A DNA stretch of 64,000 nucleotides from assembly GCA_945829235.1 (NCBI GenBank), contig CALZUA010000001.1, forward strand, positions 186,001 through 250,000, read 5' to 3'. Of the stretch, positions 1 to 8,948 are shown in pieces. The translations under genes and the position numbers were made by a program. The stretch is from an uncultured Clostridia bacterium. Lineage in GTDB: Bacteria > Bacillota > Clostridia > Oscillospirales > Ruminococcaceae. Every line of letters begins with the position of its first letter. The stretch's first letter is position 1. The notes under the pieces are model-generated. The model was not told the DNA's origin, did not search any database, and saw only the letters and a program-made list of their open reading frames with translations.

Positions 1-1060
1 TGTCGTTTCCGTTGCACGCGGCGGAAATTGTGCCGTTGTGAATCTCGATAATCTGCTTTGTTATCGCAAGTCCAAGCCCTGCGCCGCCTGTTTTACTGCG
101 GCGGGAGCTATCCAGTCGGCAGAATTTATCGAAAATTCGCGCAAGCTTTTCGGACGGAATTTCATCGCCGCAATTTGTGAGCGTAACCACGATATTGCTC
201 CCCGAAAAATGCGCGGTAAGCTTAACCTCGCTGTCGTCCCAGCCGTAATTTACGGCGTTTCGCAAAAGATTATCGAGCGCGCGGGCAAGCTTGTCAGCGT
301 CCGCGTTGAGCCTGATTCCGCTCTCGATATCGCAGGATATCGCCATACGTTTTTCCTCGAGCAACGGGTAAAATTCCTCGACAAGCTGATTGAGCATTAT
401 CGACAGGTCAACGTTTGTTTTTTCAAGCGAAAGCTCGCTCAAATTAAGCCGCGTTATCTCGAAAAACTCGTTTATGAGCTGCTCGAGCCGATACGCCTTG
501 TCGAGCGTTATCCCGACGTATTTTGCACGCTGTTCACGCGGCAAATCGGGCGAGTCCTCGAGTATTCCGAGGTAGCCGATAATCGATGTGAGCGGCGTTT
601 TCAAATCGTGCGCGAGGTACACGATAAGGTCATTTTTCTGCTGTTCGGCAAGTTGCCGCGCCTGCTCGTTTATCATCAGGCGGTCGCGGTAATTTTTAAC
701 CGAGCTTGCAAAGGTTTTCAGTTCCTCGGGACAATTCTCGCCGAAAACCACGGATTTTTCGTCATTAACCGCGTTTTCGGTGAGCGAAAGCAGTTTCCCG
801 TGATGAGAAACAGTGCGGATTGTTATGATAAGAAAGCCGATAAAATAAGCGATTAGCACGATTTCTTTTCGATAATAGCAAACAAAATTGTACACACTTG
901 CGGCAAAATCGCGGAAGCCGTCAAAGTCCGAAGCTACTCCTCTAAAAAGTTCGTATGCGACATTGAAGAAAAGAAATCTCAAAAGTAGCACGGCGGCGAC
1001 GAAAATTGCCGTGAAAATCGCTAGTTTTCCGATGTATTTATTTAGAACGCGGTTTTTCAA
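1..1060 (-). CDS. Sensor histidine kinase, VanS-like (3' end cut by window edge)
   Basis: Membrane sensor kinase, about 353 codons visible with the C-terminus missing at the window edge. Reading leftward from a TTG at 1060 gives two N-terminal hydrophobic segments (about residues 12-32 and 67-81). These are followed by a HisKA phosphoacceptor motif YLAHDLKTPLTSI (His near residue 151), an N box around DNLLRNAVNYG and a G box GGAGLGLAITK. The TTG start overlaps the end of the response-regulator gene by 23 bp, which indicates translational coupling. The regulator next door resembles VanR, so this pair is VanRS-like in sequence type. No van resistance genes are visible, so a glycopeptide role is not supported. 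The + strand open frames over this region are shadows. Confidence 0.88.
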   Translation of the reverse strand, partial: MKNRVLNKYIGKLAIFTAIFVAAVLLLRFLFFNVAYELFRGVASDFDGFRDFAASVYNFVCYYRKEIVLIAYFIGFLIITIRTVSHHGKLLSLTENAVNDEKSVVFGENCPEELKTFASSVKNYRDRLMINEQARQLAEQQKNDLIVYLAHDLKTPLTSIIGYLGILEDSPDLPREQRAKYVGITLDKAYRLEQLINEFFEITRLNLSELSLEKTNVDLSIMLNQLVEEFYPLLEEKRMAISCDIESGIRLNADADKLARALDNLLRNAVNYGWDDSEVKLTAHFSGSNIVVTLTNCGDEIPSEKLARIFDKFCRLDSSRRSKTGGAGLGLAITKQIIEIHNGTISAACNGND

Positions 1061-1736
1061 TTTTGTAGCCAACCCCCCAAACTGTCGTTATGTAATGCGG
1101 TGAGCGCGGCTTTTCACCGAGCTTTTCGCGTATCCTCCGAATGTGTACCATCACGGTATTGTTGCTGTCGAGGTAATCCTCGCCCCAAACGCTCTCGAAA
1201 ATTTTCTCGGACGAAACCACGGTTCCCGCGTTCTCGCAGAGCAACCACAAAATGTTGAACTCTGTCGGCGTGAGCGAAATTTCCTTTTCAAACAGGGAAC
1301 AGGTGTGGTTGTCCTTGTTTATCAAAAGTCCGTCGTACTCGAAAATGTTCGCGGACGGCTCGGAGTTGTAGTTTTTGTAACGCCGGAAGTGTGCTTTAAC
1401 GCGCGCGGCAAGCTCCAGCGGGTTAAACGGTTTGGTCACATAATCATCAGCGCCGATTGACAAACCGGTGATTTTGTCGATGTCCTCGGTTCGCGCGGTG
1501 AGCATAATGACGGGGAAATTGTAGCGCTCGCGGATTTTTTTGCACACCACAAACCCGTCATAAACCGGCATCATCACGTCTAAAATCGCCATATCAAGGT
1601 CTGCTCCGAGCGTGTTTACGACAGCAAGCGCCTCCGCTCCGTCAAAGCACTTGTACACCTCGTGCTCTTCGTTTTTCAGGATAATCTCAACCAGCTCGGC
1701 GATTTCCTTCTCATCGTCGGCAACAAGTATCTTCAT
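1038..1736 (-). CDS. OmpR/VanR-family response regulator
   Basis: DNA-binding response regulator of 232 residues. The receiver domain occupies about residues 1-115, with the acidic pocket at ADDE near the N-terminus, the phosphoacceptor Asp near residue 53 (ILDVMMP) and a conserved Lys in VTKPFNP. A winged-helix trans_reg_C domain follows (about 130-228) and ends in TTVWGVGYKIE, typical of the OmpR class. The gene lies just upstream of, and overlaps, the sensor kinase on the same strand. Its own sigma-A-type promoter reads into it. The target genes cannot be told from this window. Confidence 0.95.
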   Translation of the reverse strand: MKILVADDEKEIAELVEIILKNEEHEVYKCFDGAEALAVVNTLGADLDMAILDVMMPVYDGFVVCKKIRERYNFPVIMLTARTEDIDKITGLSIGADDYVTKPFNPLELAARVKAHFRRYKNYNSEPSANIFEYDGLLINKDNHTCSLFEKEISLTPTEFNILWLLCENAGTVVSSEKIFESVWGEDYLDSNNTVMVHIRRIREKLGEKPRSPHYITTVWGVGYKIEKPRSK

Positions 1737-1757
1737 TGCACCACCTCTTTCCTGTTA

Positions 1758-1786
1758 ATTATAACATATTTCTGCGAAATTTTACA
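1758..1786 (-). promoter_or_regulatory. Promoter of the two-component operon
   Basis: On the minus strand, TGTAAA (1781-1786), 17 bp, TATAAT (1758-1763), about 20 bp upstream of the response-regulator start. Confidence 0.7.
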
Positions 1787-1829
1787 GTGGTAAAATCTTA
1801 ATTTTTTCTGATATTTTTTGTGCGTTCGC

Positions 1830-1858
1830 TTGAAAATGCTTGCGGAATTTGGTATAAT
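1830..1858 (+). promoter_or_regulatory. Promoter of the decayed methyltransferase gene
   Basis: TTGAAA (1830-1835), 17 bp, TATAAT (1853-1858). It is followed by a strong GAGGAGG site and a TTG start at 1902. The promoter still looks intact although the gene it serves is broken. Confidence 0.7.
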
Positions 1859-1901
1859 GAAGAAAATTCTATGCGAAATCGTAGTGTGAGGAGGAATTGT
1901 T

Positions 1902-2302
1902 TTGGCGTTTCAATTAAACAGCGTTGTGCCGTGGGGGAGAAATCTCGGCGAATATCGGAGTATGTTTTGTTTAACCGACGAGGATATGCGAAAGCGGATT
2001 GCGGGCTTTGGCGACGGTCCGGCAAGCTTTAACTGCGAGGCGGCGCGGCTTGGTTTTTCGGTAACTTCATTTGACCTGATTTATAGCTTTTCAAAGGAGG
2101 AACTGCAAAATCGAATTGAGGACGTGCGCGGGATTGTAATGGAGCAGATGCGGGAAAACGCCGACAATTATGTGTGGACGCAAATCGCACGGATTTGGTT
2201 TCCGATGTTATCAAATATTTTGAGAAAAACCATCGTGTTGAAATTCGCGAAACGCAGTACGAATTTCAAAAGGGCGGGAACAAAATGCTGGTTATAAAGT
2301 AG
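1902..2302 (+). pseudogene. SAM-dependent methyltransferase, internally deleted
   Basis: The N-terminal part (TTG start at 1902, ribosome site GAGGAGG) reads AFQLNSVVPWGRNLGEY and then GDGPASFNCEAARLGF. That is a glycine-rich SAM-binding loop of a methyltransferase family I know from about 230-residue proteins. After about residue 90 the frame goes out of register. The end of the family reappears in another frame as SDVIKYFEKN through YEFQKGGNKMLVIK, stopping at TAG 2300-2302. The junction lies near 2178-2190. About 100 residues of the catalytic core are missing and the two ends are out of frame, so the product should be non-functional. Family recall is from memory; a protein search of both ends would confirm it. 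Confidence 0.72.
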
Positions 2303-2328
2303 TTTTTGAATTTCATTGTGCTTTGCTC

Positions 2329-2376
2329 TTGACAACAGGTTTTATTTGTGTTATAATAACGATAACGAACGTTAGC
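2329..2376 (+). promoter_or_regulatory. Promoter with TAACGAACGTTAGC operator, copy 1
   Basis: TTGACA (2329-2334), 17 bp, TATAAT (2352-2357), then TAACGAACGTTAGC at 2363-2376. The core TAACG-AA-CGTTA is a perfect inverted repeat and sits at the expected transcription start, a typical repressor site. The same element recurs at 9518 and 17907. Confidence 0.7.
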
Positions 2377-2403
2377 TAAAAATTATCAAAAGGAGAATTT
2401 GCG

Positions 2404-2970
2404 ATGAACGTTAGATACGAACACAAAAAAGCGATGACCTTTATAGGCTTTTCAACCTCAATTCGTCCCGATGAAGGCTATGTAAAATGTCCCGAATTTT
2501 GGGAAAAAGAGTACAGCCAAAGATTTGCAAGACTTTGGCAAACGATGACGCCCGAAACGCCTGTCGAAAAAGCTATTCTCGAGAACCAAATCGGTATGTT
2601 TGCAATCTGCGACGACAAGGACGGTTCGTTTGACTATTGGATTGCGGGGATTTATACGGGCGGAGAAGTGCCCGAGGGATTGAAGCTCTACACGTTCCCC
2701 GAGAGCGATTGGGCAATGTTTTCCACGAAAGGCGCGCTCCCGAAGTCGCTCCAGGACTTGAACACGCAGGTTTGGCAGGAGTGGTACCCGAAGCAAAAGC
2801 AAATCTACAACGGCAACGGAAATGCAATGCTTGAGGTGTATTCGGCGGGCGATATGCAAAGTCCCGACTATGAGTGCGGGATTTGGATTCCGGTTTGCAA
2901 GGCTGATAAAAGTGATGATGAGGAAACGGCGGAAATCGTTTCTTCGATGACTATTACGGGGATTTTGTGA
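2404..2970 (+). CDS. GyrI-like effector-binding domain protein
   Basis: A 188-residue soluble protein resembling the GyrI-like / AraC-effector-binding fold in stand-alone form, without a DNA-binding domain. Visible features are a beta-rich N-terminus (MTFIGFSTSI), aromatic pocket residues (FDYWIAGIY; LYTFPESDWAMF) and a C-terminal CGIWIPV strand typical of these domains. Family members bind small hydrophobic or cationic ligands. The start at 2404 follows AAAAGGAG and a strong promoter with an operator-like repeat, so expression is probably repressor-controlled. It is followed within 15 bp by the FMN oxidoreductase gene and is likely co-transcribed with it. Confidence 0.75.
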   Translation: MNVRYEHKKAMTFIGFSTSIRPDEGYVKCPEFWEKEYSQRFARLWQTMTPETPVEKAILENQIGMFAICDDKDGSFDYWIAGIYTGGEVPEGLKLYTFPESDWAMFSTKGALPKSLQDLNTQVWQEWYPKQKQIYNGNGNAMLEVYSAGDMQSPDYECGIWIPVCKADKSDDEETAEIVSSMTITGIL

Positions 2971-2985
2971 TTGAGAGGGAAAGCA

Positions 2986-3681
2986 ATGAAAATTGTTGTG
3001 ATAAACGGGCAAAATCACAAGGGAAGCACTTGGAATACCGCGAAAATTCTGATTGAAGGTATAACCGGCGAGAAAGAAGTGCGCGAGTTTTTCTTGCCGA
3101 GAGATTTGAATCGGTTTTGCGTTGGATGCTACACCTGTCTAGAGGGACGGGAGAAATGTCCGTTCTGGGAGGACAAAAAACCGCTTGAGGACGCGATGCT
3201 TGCGGCGGATTTGCTTGTGTTTACAACGCCGAACTATTGTATGATGCCGAGCGCGCCGATGAAAGCGTTTTTGGACTTGTTTTTTACATATTGGCTCACT
3301 CATCGACCGCACGAGGAGATGTTCAAAAAGCGCGCCGTGGTGATTTCAACCGCCGCGGGTGCCGGCGCGGGAAAAGCGGCTAAGCTGGTTGCCGGAAATC
3401 TTGTGAATTGGGGTATCCCGAAAATCACGCGGTATGGACTGAGCGTGAACGCGATGAACTGGGAAATGGTTCCCGAGAAAAAGAAAGCGAAAATCCGGAA
3501 GGATATGGGTAAGCTTGCGAAAAAGTTGTCCAAAAACAAACCGATGAGGGTTGGCGTAAAAACGCGAGCCCTTTTTTGGTTTTGCGGCGGAATGCAAAAG
3601 GCAAATTGGGGTGCGTCGGCTTCCGAAAAGGAATATTGGCAGAGCAAGGGTTGGCTTGACGGTAAAAAACCGTGGAAATAA
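2986..3681 (+). CDS. NADPH-dependent FMN reductase / flavodoxin-fold oxidoreductase
   Basis: Flavodoxin-like fold protein, 231 residues from the ATG at 2986. The in-frame TTG at 2971 is less likely because the ribosome site GAGAGGGA lies after it. The N-terminus KIVVINGQNHKGSTWNTA is the phosphate-binding loop of NAD(P)H-dependent FMN reductases. CVGCYTCLEGREKCPFW is the cysteine cluster seen in iron-sulfur flavoproteins and their relatives, and TTPNYCMMPSAPMKAFLD matches the family's flavin-contact region. Probably the second gene of a two-gene operon with the GyrI-like protein. The substrate is unknown. Confidence 0.85.
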   Translation: MKIVVINGQNHKGSTWNTAKILIEGITGEKEVREFFLPRDLNRFCVGCYTCLEGREKCPFWEDKKPLEDAMLAADLLVFTTPNYCMMPSAPMKAFLDLFFTYWLTHRPHEEMFKKRAVVISTAAGAGAGKAAKLVAGNLVNWGIPKITRYGLSVNAMNWEMVPEKKKAKIRKDMGKLAKKLSKNKPMRVGVKTRALFWFCGGMQKANWGASASEKEYWQSKGWLDGKKPWK

Positions 3682-3725
3682 TTTTGGTGATTTTTACTAA
3701 ATTTTTGGTCTACTGCAATTTCTTG

Positions 3726-3754
3726 TTTACAGAATAAAATATTTGTGGTATAAT
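3726..3754 (+). promoter_or_regulatory. Promoter of the C39-like peptidase gene
   Basis: TTTACA (3726-3731), 17 bp, TATAAT (3749-3754) with TGG just before the -10. Confidence 0.7.
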
Positions 3755-3784
3755 GAAACCATAATAAAAATTGCGAGGAAAACT

Positions 3785-4462
3785 ATGAAAAGAAAAGCAG
3801 TATTGAAGCGAATTGGGATAATAGCGGCAGTTGTTGTCGCTATAATAATATGTATAATTGTTGTCGCGCAGGTAGTGTTACAGTCGAGAACAAGCGCGAT
3901 ACTTAACGATATTTCGGGGATACGGGACAACGAAAATTACAAGACGCCCGTTTACATTGATGGAATTGAGGTAATCAAGCAAGACGTTTCGTGTGGTTAT
4001 GCGGTTATAGAAATGTTTGCGGCGTGGAGCGGGAAAAAAATAACGGAGGAAAGCCTGTTTGACGAGTACGGAAGTGTTGTTACATCAACAGGCGACTCGT
4101 TTTGCGCGGAAATGAACAAGCGGTTTTCCGAGTACACCACAACAATTCACAAATATTTGCCCAACACGGAGCTTATCGATAAAATCTACGACAGCCTTGC
4201 AAGCGGAATGCCCGTGCCGTTTGATTGGGCGGCGCTTCTCGGGGACGAATGGACGTTGCACTACTCGTTAATCATCGGCGCTGATATCCCGAACGATAAA
4301 ATAACGGTCGCCAATCCTTACGGATATTACGAGGAGCTTTCCGTCAAGGATTTTTTGGACAGAACGAGCTTTGAGGCGTACAAGAATATGCCGTTTTACT
4401 TGAATTTAGGTTTTGCGTTTGGAATTTTTGAGAAAAACACAATTTTTTGTGTTAATAAATAA
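3785..4462 (+). CDS. Membrane-anchored C39-like papain-fold peptidase
   Basis: A 225-residue protein with an N-terminal signal anchor (about residues 8-33, strongly hydrophobic) and an extracytoplasmic C39-like domain. A papain-type triad can be read as Cys in DVSCGYAVIEMF, His in LHYSLIIGAD and Asn in VANPYGYYEE. The ATG at 3785 is chosen because GCGAGG precedes it; the upstream in-frame ATG lies inside the promoter. Stand-alone Peptidase_C39_2 proteins of this size are common in Clostridia, usually with unknown targets. No bacteriocin or ABC exporter gene is adjacent, so a leader-processing role is not indicated. Confidence 0.75.
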   Translation: MKRKAVLKRIGIIAAVVVAIIICIIVVAQVVLQSRTSAILNDISGIRDNENYKTPVYIDGIEVIKQDVSCGYAVIEMFAAWSGKKITEESLFDEYGSVVTSTGDSFCAEMNKRFSEYTTTIHKYLPNTELIDKIYDSLASGMPVPFDWAALLGDEWTLHYSLIIGADIPNDKITVANPYGYYEELSVKDFLDRTSFEAYKNMPFYLNLGFAFGIFEKNTIFCVNK

Positions 4463-4477
4463 GAAAAGGAGAATATT

Positions 4478-5614
4478 ATGAAGTTTATTCACCTATCCGA
4501 TTTGCATTTGGGGAAGCGAGTTCACGAGTACTCGATGATTGAAGACCAAAAGCACATTTTAAATCAGATTATCGATATTATCGATAACGAGAAACCTGAT
4601 GGTGTGCTTATTGCGGGCGATGTTTACGATAAGCCGATACCGTCTGCTGATGCCGTGCAGTTGTTTGATGATTTTCTGGTTAAGCTCGCGCAAAGGAAGC
4701 TTGAGGTTTTTGTTATCAGCGGCAATCATGATTCACCCGAGAGAATATCCTTCGGTTCGCGCATTATGAGTGCGGGAGGAATACATTTGTCGCCCGTCTA
4801 CAACGGTGAAATTGAGCCTTTTACAATGACCGATGAGCACGGAAAGCTGAATGTTTATATGTTGCCGTTTGTGAAGCCTGCGAATGTACGTTGTTTCAGC
4901 GATGATGAAATCAATTCGTACACCGATGCGATAAGAGTTGCGATTGAAAAAATGAATATAAATCCCACTGAGAGAAACATTCTTGTTGCACACCAGTATG
5001 TAACGGGAGCGGCACGTTCCGCGTCCGAGGAGATATCGGTCGGAGGTTTGGATAATGTTGACGCAACGGTTTTTGAGCAGTTTGACTACGTTGCTCTCGG
5101 TCACCTTCATTCACCGCAAAACTGCGGCAGTGAAAAAATCCGTTACTGCGGGACACCGTTGAAATATTCGTTTTCGGAGGTAAAGGACGAGAAATCGGTT
5201 ACCGTGGTTGAGTTCTTGGAGAAAGGGACGGTTTCGTACAAAACGGTAAAGCTAACGCCGCAACACGAGCTTGTTGAGCTGAGAGGTACATACGAGCAAC
5301 TTACAGCTAAGTCGTACTACGAACACAAAACGTGGCAGGAGGATTACACACATATAATCTTGACGGACGAGGACGATATCCCCGATGCAATCGGCAAGCT
5401 CCGCGTTATTTATCACAACCTGATGAAGCTCAATTATGACAACAAACGCACGCAAACGAGCGGGGAAATCAAAAGTATCGATGGAATTGAAAATAAAACA
5501 CCGCTTGAGCTTTTCGGGGATTTTTATGCGATGCAGAACAATCAGCAGATGAGTAACGAACAGACTGAATTTATGAAGAAACTGATTGAGAACATTTGGG
5601 AGGGCGAACAATGA
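4478..5614 (+). CDS. sbcD: Exonuclease SbcCD, nuclease subunit SbcD
   Basis: A 378-residue Mre11-type nuclease subunit. The calcineurin-like metal motifs are all present: SDLHLG near residue 7, GDVYD near 47, SGNHDSPE near 87, and a C-terminal GHLHSPQ. The SbcCD complex cleaves hairpin and palindromic DNA and trims blocked double-strand ends in the cytoplasm. A strong AAAAGGAG site precedes the start. The stop codon overlaps the start of sbcC (ATGA), the usual operon arrangement of this pair. Confidence 0.96.
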   Translation: MKFIHLSDLHLGKRVHEYSMIEDQKHILNQIIDIIDNEKPDGVLIAGDVYDKPIPSADAVQLFDDFLVKLAQRKLEVFVISGNHDSPERISFGSRIMSAGGIHLSPVYNGEIEPFTMTDEHGKLNVYMLPFVKPANVRCFSDDEINSYTDAIRVAIEKMNINPTERNILVAHQYVTGAARSASEEISVGGLDNVDATVFEQFDYVALGHLHSPQNCGSEKIRYCGTPLKYSFSEVKDEKSVTVVEFLEKGTVSYKTVKLTPQHELVELRGTYEQLTAKSYYEHKTWQEDYTHIILTDEDDIPDAIGKLRVIYHNLMKLNYDNKRTQTSGEIKSIDGIENKTPLELFGDFYAMQNNQQMSNEQTEFMKKLIENIWEGEQ

Positions 5615-8382
5615 GACCACTTAAGTTAACATTATCGGCATTCGGTCCTTACGCTAAAAAAACGGTTTTGGATATGGACAAGCTGGGAACGCAAGGCTTG
5701 TACCTGATAACGGGCGACACCGGCGCGGGTAAGACGATGATTTTCGATGCGATTACCTATGCGTTGTACGGCGAGGCAAGCGGTGAAAGCAGAGAGCCTT
5801 CGATGTTTCGTTCAAAATATGCTGATGCAGATACGCCGACCGAGGTTGAGCTTGAATTTTCGTATGCGGGCAAGATTTACACGGTTAAGCGAAACCCCGA
5901 ATATGAGCGAAAAAAATCCCGCGGTGAAGGTACGATAATCCAAAAAGCCGATGCGGAATTGTGTTTGCCCGATGGAGATAAGATAACAAAACAGCGTGAT
6001 GTCAACGCAAAAATTCGGGAAATAATGGGCATTGACCGAAAGCAGTTTTTGCAGATTGCAATGATAGCTCAGGGTGGTTTTCTGGAATTGCTTCTTGCGC
6101 CCACCGAAGAGAGAATAAAAATTTTCCGACAGATTTTCAAAACCGATTTTTATGAAAAATTGCAGGAAAAGTTGAAAAACGAGTCAAAAATACTGAATGA
6201 CCAACGTTCAGAGATAAACAACAGTATTCGTCAATTTGTTGACGGAATTCGCGTTGATGAAAGCAATGAGCTTTTCAATGATGTTGTTCAGGCAAAAAGC
6301 GGAATGCTTACGGTTGCGGAATCGATTGAGTTGCTCAAAAAGCTGAACGACAGCGATAATGCCGGCAAGAAGGAGTTGAACGAAAAGATTTCCGAGTTTG
6401 ACAAACTGCTTGCAGTCGTCAACGAAAATATCGGAAAAATCGAGCATCTAGAAATTGCAAAAGCCACGCTTGAAAGCACGGAAAATAAGCTTGCCGACGA
6501 GGAAAAGCAATTTGAAATCCTGAAAAAGACGTTTGAAGAAAGCAAATCAAAAGCCCCCGAGATTGAAAGAATTTCTGCTGAAATAACAAAGGCTGAAACC
6601 GAGCTTCCTTTCTATGACGCTGTTGAGCGGCTTGAAAATGGAATTGCACAGTCGAAGAAAACGCTTTCCGAAAAGCAAAATGAGCTTGCCGAAAAGGAAG
6701 CGTTGTGCAAGCAAGACACGGAAAATCTGGATAAGCTCAATGAGGAATTAAAATCGCTTGCCGATGCGGGTGTACAAAGGCAAAAGCTTGTCGGTGAAAT
6801 GGAGAAGGCAAAGGGCAGAAATGAAAAGCTTATCGAGCTTGAAAATTCGCTTGTAGAGTACAACGGCAAGCAAAAGCTGTTGGAAAAATATCAGGCAGAA
6901 TTTTTGAAATCAAGGGAGAATATGAACCGCTTAAAAGCGATTTATGATGAGCAAAACAATGCTTTTCTGATCGAACAGGCGGGATTTCTTGCGGAACAGT
7001 TGGTTGAAGGAAAGGCTTGTCCCGTGTGCGGCTCGCATGAGCATCCTTGCCCTGCGAAAAAGTCCGAAAAAGCGCCGACGGAAGCGCAATTGAAGCAGTC
7101 CAAGCTTGCCGCGGAGAATGCTGAAAAAGACGCGCAAAGCAAGAGCGAAGCCTGCAAGTCGGCACAGGCTACGATTGACGCGATACACCAAAATCTCGAC
7201 AAGCAGATTAAGGCGCTTTGGGAAAACATTTCTTTGGAGAACGTAAACAGCGCGATTGAAAGTGAAGCGACACAGCTTAAGGACGAGCTTTGTCGCTTGA
7301 ATTCAGCGATTGCGAATGAGGAAGAGCGTATTGCCCGTAAATTAAGTTTGGAAGAAGAACAGCCCAAAAAAGCAACCGCGCTGTCCGAGTTGAAAAAAAG
7401 CATTGAAGCGGTGAATAACGAAATTTCGGGATTGTGTTCGGCGATTGATACGAAGAACGCTCAGCTTGAAAATGACCGAAAAAGCCTTAGATTTAAAAGC
7501 AAGAAATCAGCCGAGGACAATATCTCGGAGCTTAGAAAAAAAGTTGTTTTTTTGAAAGAGGAACTGCAAAAGGCTGAAGAAAATTTCCAAGCTTCCGATA
7601 AGAAAATCGCTGAATTTAAAGCCGCAATTGACGGTCTTGAACCGCAGATTGCAAAGGCAAAAGGACTTGACAAGGCTACGGAAACCGAGAAAAGAGATAG
7701 GTTTACCGCGGAAAAGAAGAACGCAGAAAACCTGTTGACTGAAATCAACTCAAGGCTTACCGTAAACGAAAATGCTTTGAGTGGAATTCTCTCAAAAACG
7801 GGTAATCTTGACGAGCTGGAAAAGAAGTGCTCGTGGGTGAAGGCGCTTTCTGATACCGCAAACGGCACTGTTAGCGGAAAAGAAAAAATCAAGCTGGAAA
7901 CGTATATCCTGATGACGTATTTTGACAGGATAATTTCGCGCGCAAATTTACATTTTATGGTTATGACGGACGGGCAGTACGAGATGAAACGCCTTTCCGA
8001 AGCCGGAAACAAGAGAAGTCAAAGCGGATTGGAGCTTGGAGTGCTCGACCACTACAACAGCACCGAGCGCAGTATAGGAACGCTCTCGGGCGGCGAGTCG
8101 TTCAAGGCATCGCTTTCGCTTGCGCTGGGGCTTTCCGATGAAATTCAGTCGTCGGCAGGCGGCGTAAAGCTTGATACAATGTTTGTTGACGAGGGCTTTG
8201 GCTCGCTGAGCGATATATCTCTTGATTTGGTGATGGAAGCGTTCTCGAGGCTGGTTAACGGCAACCGACTTGTTGGAATTATTTCTCACGTTGATTATAT
8301 GAAGCAACATATTGACAAGCAAATTGTCATCACCAAAGAAAAGAGCGGCGGAAGCAAGGTTGAAATCAAGGCTGAGATATGA
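5611..8382 (+). CDS. sbcC: Exonuclease SbcCD, ATPase subunit SbcC
   Basis: A 923-residue Rad50-like ATPase. Walker A GDTGAGKT lies near residue 35. Long coiled-coil arms flank a zinc hook CPVCGSHEHPCP near residue 470. The C-terminal ABC signature LSGGESF (near 825) and Walker B DTMFVDEGFGS (near 855) complete the ATPase head. The ATG at 5611 follows GGGAGGGC and overlaps the sbcD stop, so it is preferred to the upstream GTG. The gene ends directly against the convergent acetyltransferase gene with no space between the stops. Confidence 0.96.
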   Translation: MRPLKLTLSAFGPYAKKTVLDMDKLGTQGLYLITGDTGAGKTMIFDAITYALYGEASGESREPSMFRSKYADADTPTEVELEFSYAGKIYTVKRNPEYERKKSRGEGTIIQKADAELCLPDGDKITKQRDVNAKIREIMGIDRKQFLQIAMIAQGGFLELLLAPTEERIKIFRQIFKTDFYEKLQEKLKNESKILNDQRSEINNSIRQFVDGIRVDESNELFNDVVQAKSGMLTVAESIELLKKLNDSDNAGKKELNEKISEFDKLLAVVNENIGKIEHLEIAKATLESTENKLADEEKQFEILKKTFEESKSKAPEIERISAEITKAETELPFYDAVERLENGIAQSKKTLSEKQNELAEKEALCKQDTENLDKLNEELKSLADAGVQRQKLVGEMEKAKGRNEKLIELENSLVEYNGKQKLLEKYQAEFLKSRENMNRLKAIYDEQNNAFLIEQAGFLAEQLVEGKACPVCGSHEHPCPAKKSEKAPTEAQLKQSKLAAENAEKDAQSKSEACKSAQATIDAIHQNLDKQIKALWENISLENVNSAIESEATQLKDELCRLNSAIANEEERIARKLSLEEEQPKKATALSELKKSIEAVNNEISGLCSAIDTKNAQLENDRKSLRFKSKKSAEDNISELRKKVVFLKEELQKAEENFQASDKKIAEFKAAIDGLEPQIAKAKGLDKATETEKRDRFTAEKKNAENLLTEINSRLTVNENALSGILSKTGNLDELEKKCSWVKALSDTANGTVSGKEKIKLETYILMTYFDRIISRANLHFMVMTDGQYEMKRLSEAGNKRSQSGLELGVLDHYNSTERSIGTLSGGESFKASLSLALGLSDEIQSSAGGVKLDTMFVDEGFGSLSDISLDLVMEAFSRLVNGNRLVGIISHVDYMKQHIDKQIVITKEKSGGSKVEIKAEI

Positions 8383-8916
8383 TTAAGCTTTTCTCCAAAT
8401 TTTCGGCCACATTGTAAAGTTGCTGTACAGTGCAAAGAAAAGGCGAAATTCCTTTTTGGAGAAGTCACCGTTTGCGATGATGATTTCCTGTTCAACACCG
8501 CTCAGCTTAATCATATAGCCGGTTTCTTTGCAACCGTTACGCAGATAAAACTCTTTGCGCTTTTTTCGTATATCAATATCGGGAGCGGAATTTTCGCAGG
8601 GTTCAATGGAAATTACGATTTTTTTGTCGGGGAATTTCCTTTGAATTTCGCGGAGAATTTCGCTCCCGTATCCTTTTGAGCGGAGAACTTTGTCAACTGC
8701 AAAAAACATCACAAACACGAGTTTTCGATCGTGAGCGAGATAAATAAAACCGCAAAGCGTATCTCCGTCATAAAACGCAAAAAAATCCGTGTTCCAAAGC
8801 TTCGACATCGCCACCATCATCGGAAACGGCATTCGTTCGTTTTTGGGAAAAGCGTCGAAATAGATTTTCTTGACGTCTTTGCTTTTCAGTTTAACCTTTT
8901 GTGATTTAAGTTGCAT
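8383..8916 (-). CDS. GNAT-family acetyltransferase
   Basis: A 177-residue cytosolic acetyltransferase-like protein. The central region DKVLRSKGYGSEILREI matches GNAT motif A (acetyl-CoA pyrophosphate loop; here S-K-G-Y-G), after a beta strand LVFVMFFAV. The C-terminal RKEFYLRNGCKETGYM is the usual motif B aromatic/Asn-Gly segment. The ATG at 8916 is chosen because GGAGG lies 4 bases upstream; the in-frame TTG at 8928 would place the ribosome site inside the gene. The substrate is not predictable. Confidence 0.82.
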   Translation of the reverse strand: MQLKSQKVKLKSKDVKKIYFDAFPKNERMPFPMMVAMSKLWNTDFFAFYDGDTLCGFIYLAHDRKLVFVMFFAVDKVLRSKGYGSEILREIQRKFPDKKIVISIEPCENSAPDIDIRKKRKEFYLRNGCKETGYMIKLSGVEQEIIIANGDFSKKEFRLFFALYSNFTMWPKIWRKA

Positions 8917-8948
8917 ATTATCCTCCAAGATTTGGGTTGTTTAACCTG

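Noticed and set aside
38-856. Long + strand open frame of 272 codons at the left edge
   Set aside because: It has no ribosome site and no family features, and lies opposite the clear histidine kinase with intact H, N and G boxes.
1038-1736. Glycopeptide-resistance operon suggested by VanRS-like proteins
   Set aside because: No ligase, dehydrogenase or dipeptidase genes of the van type are present in the visible flank.
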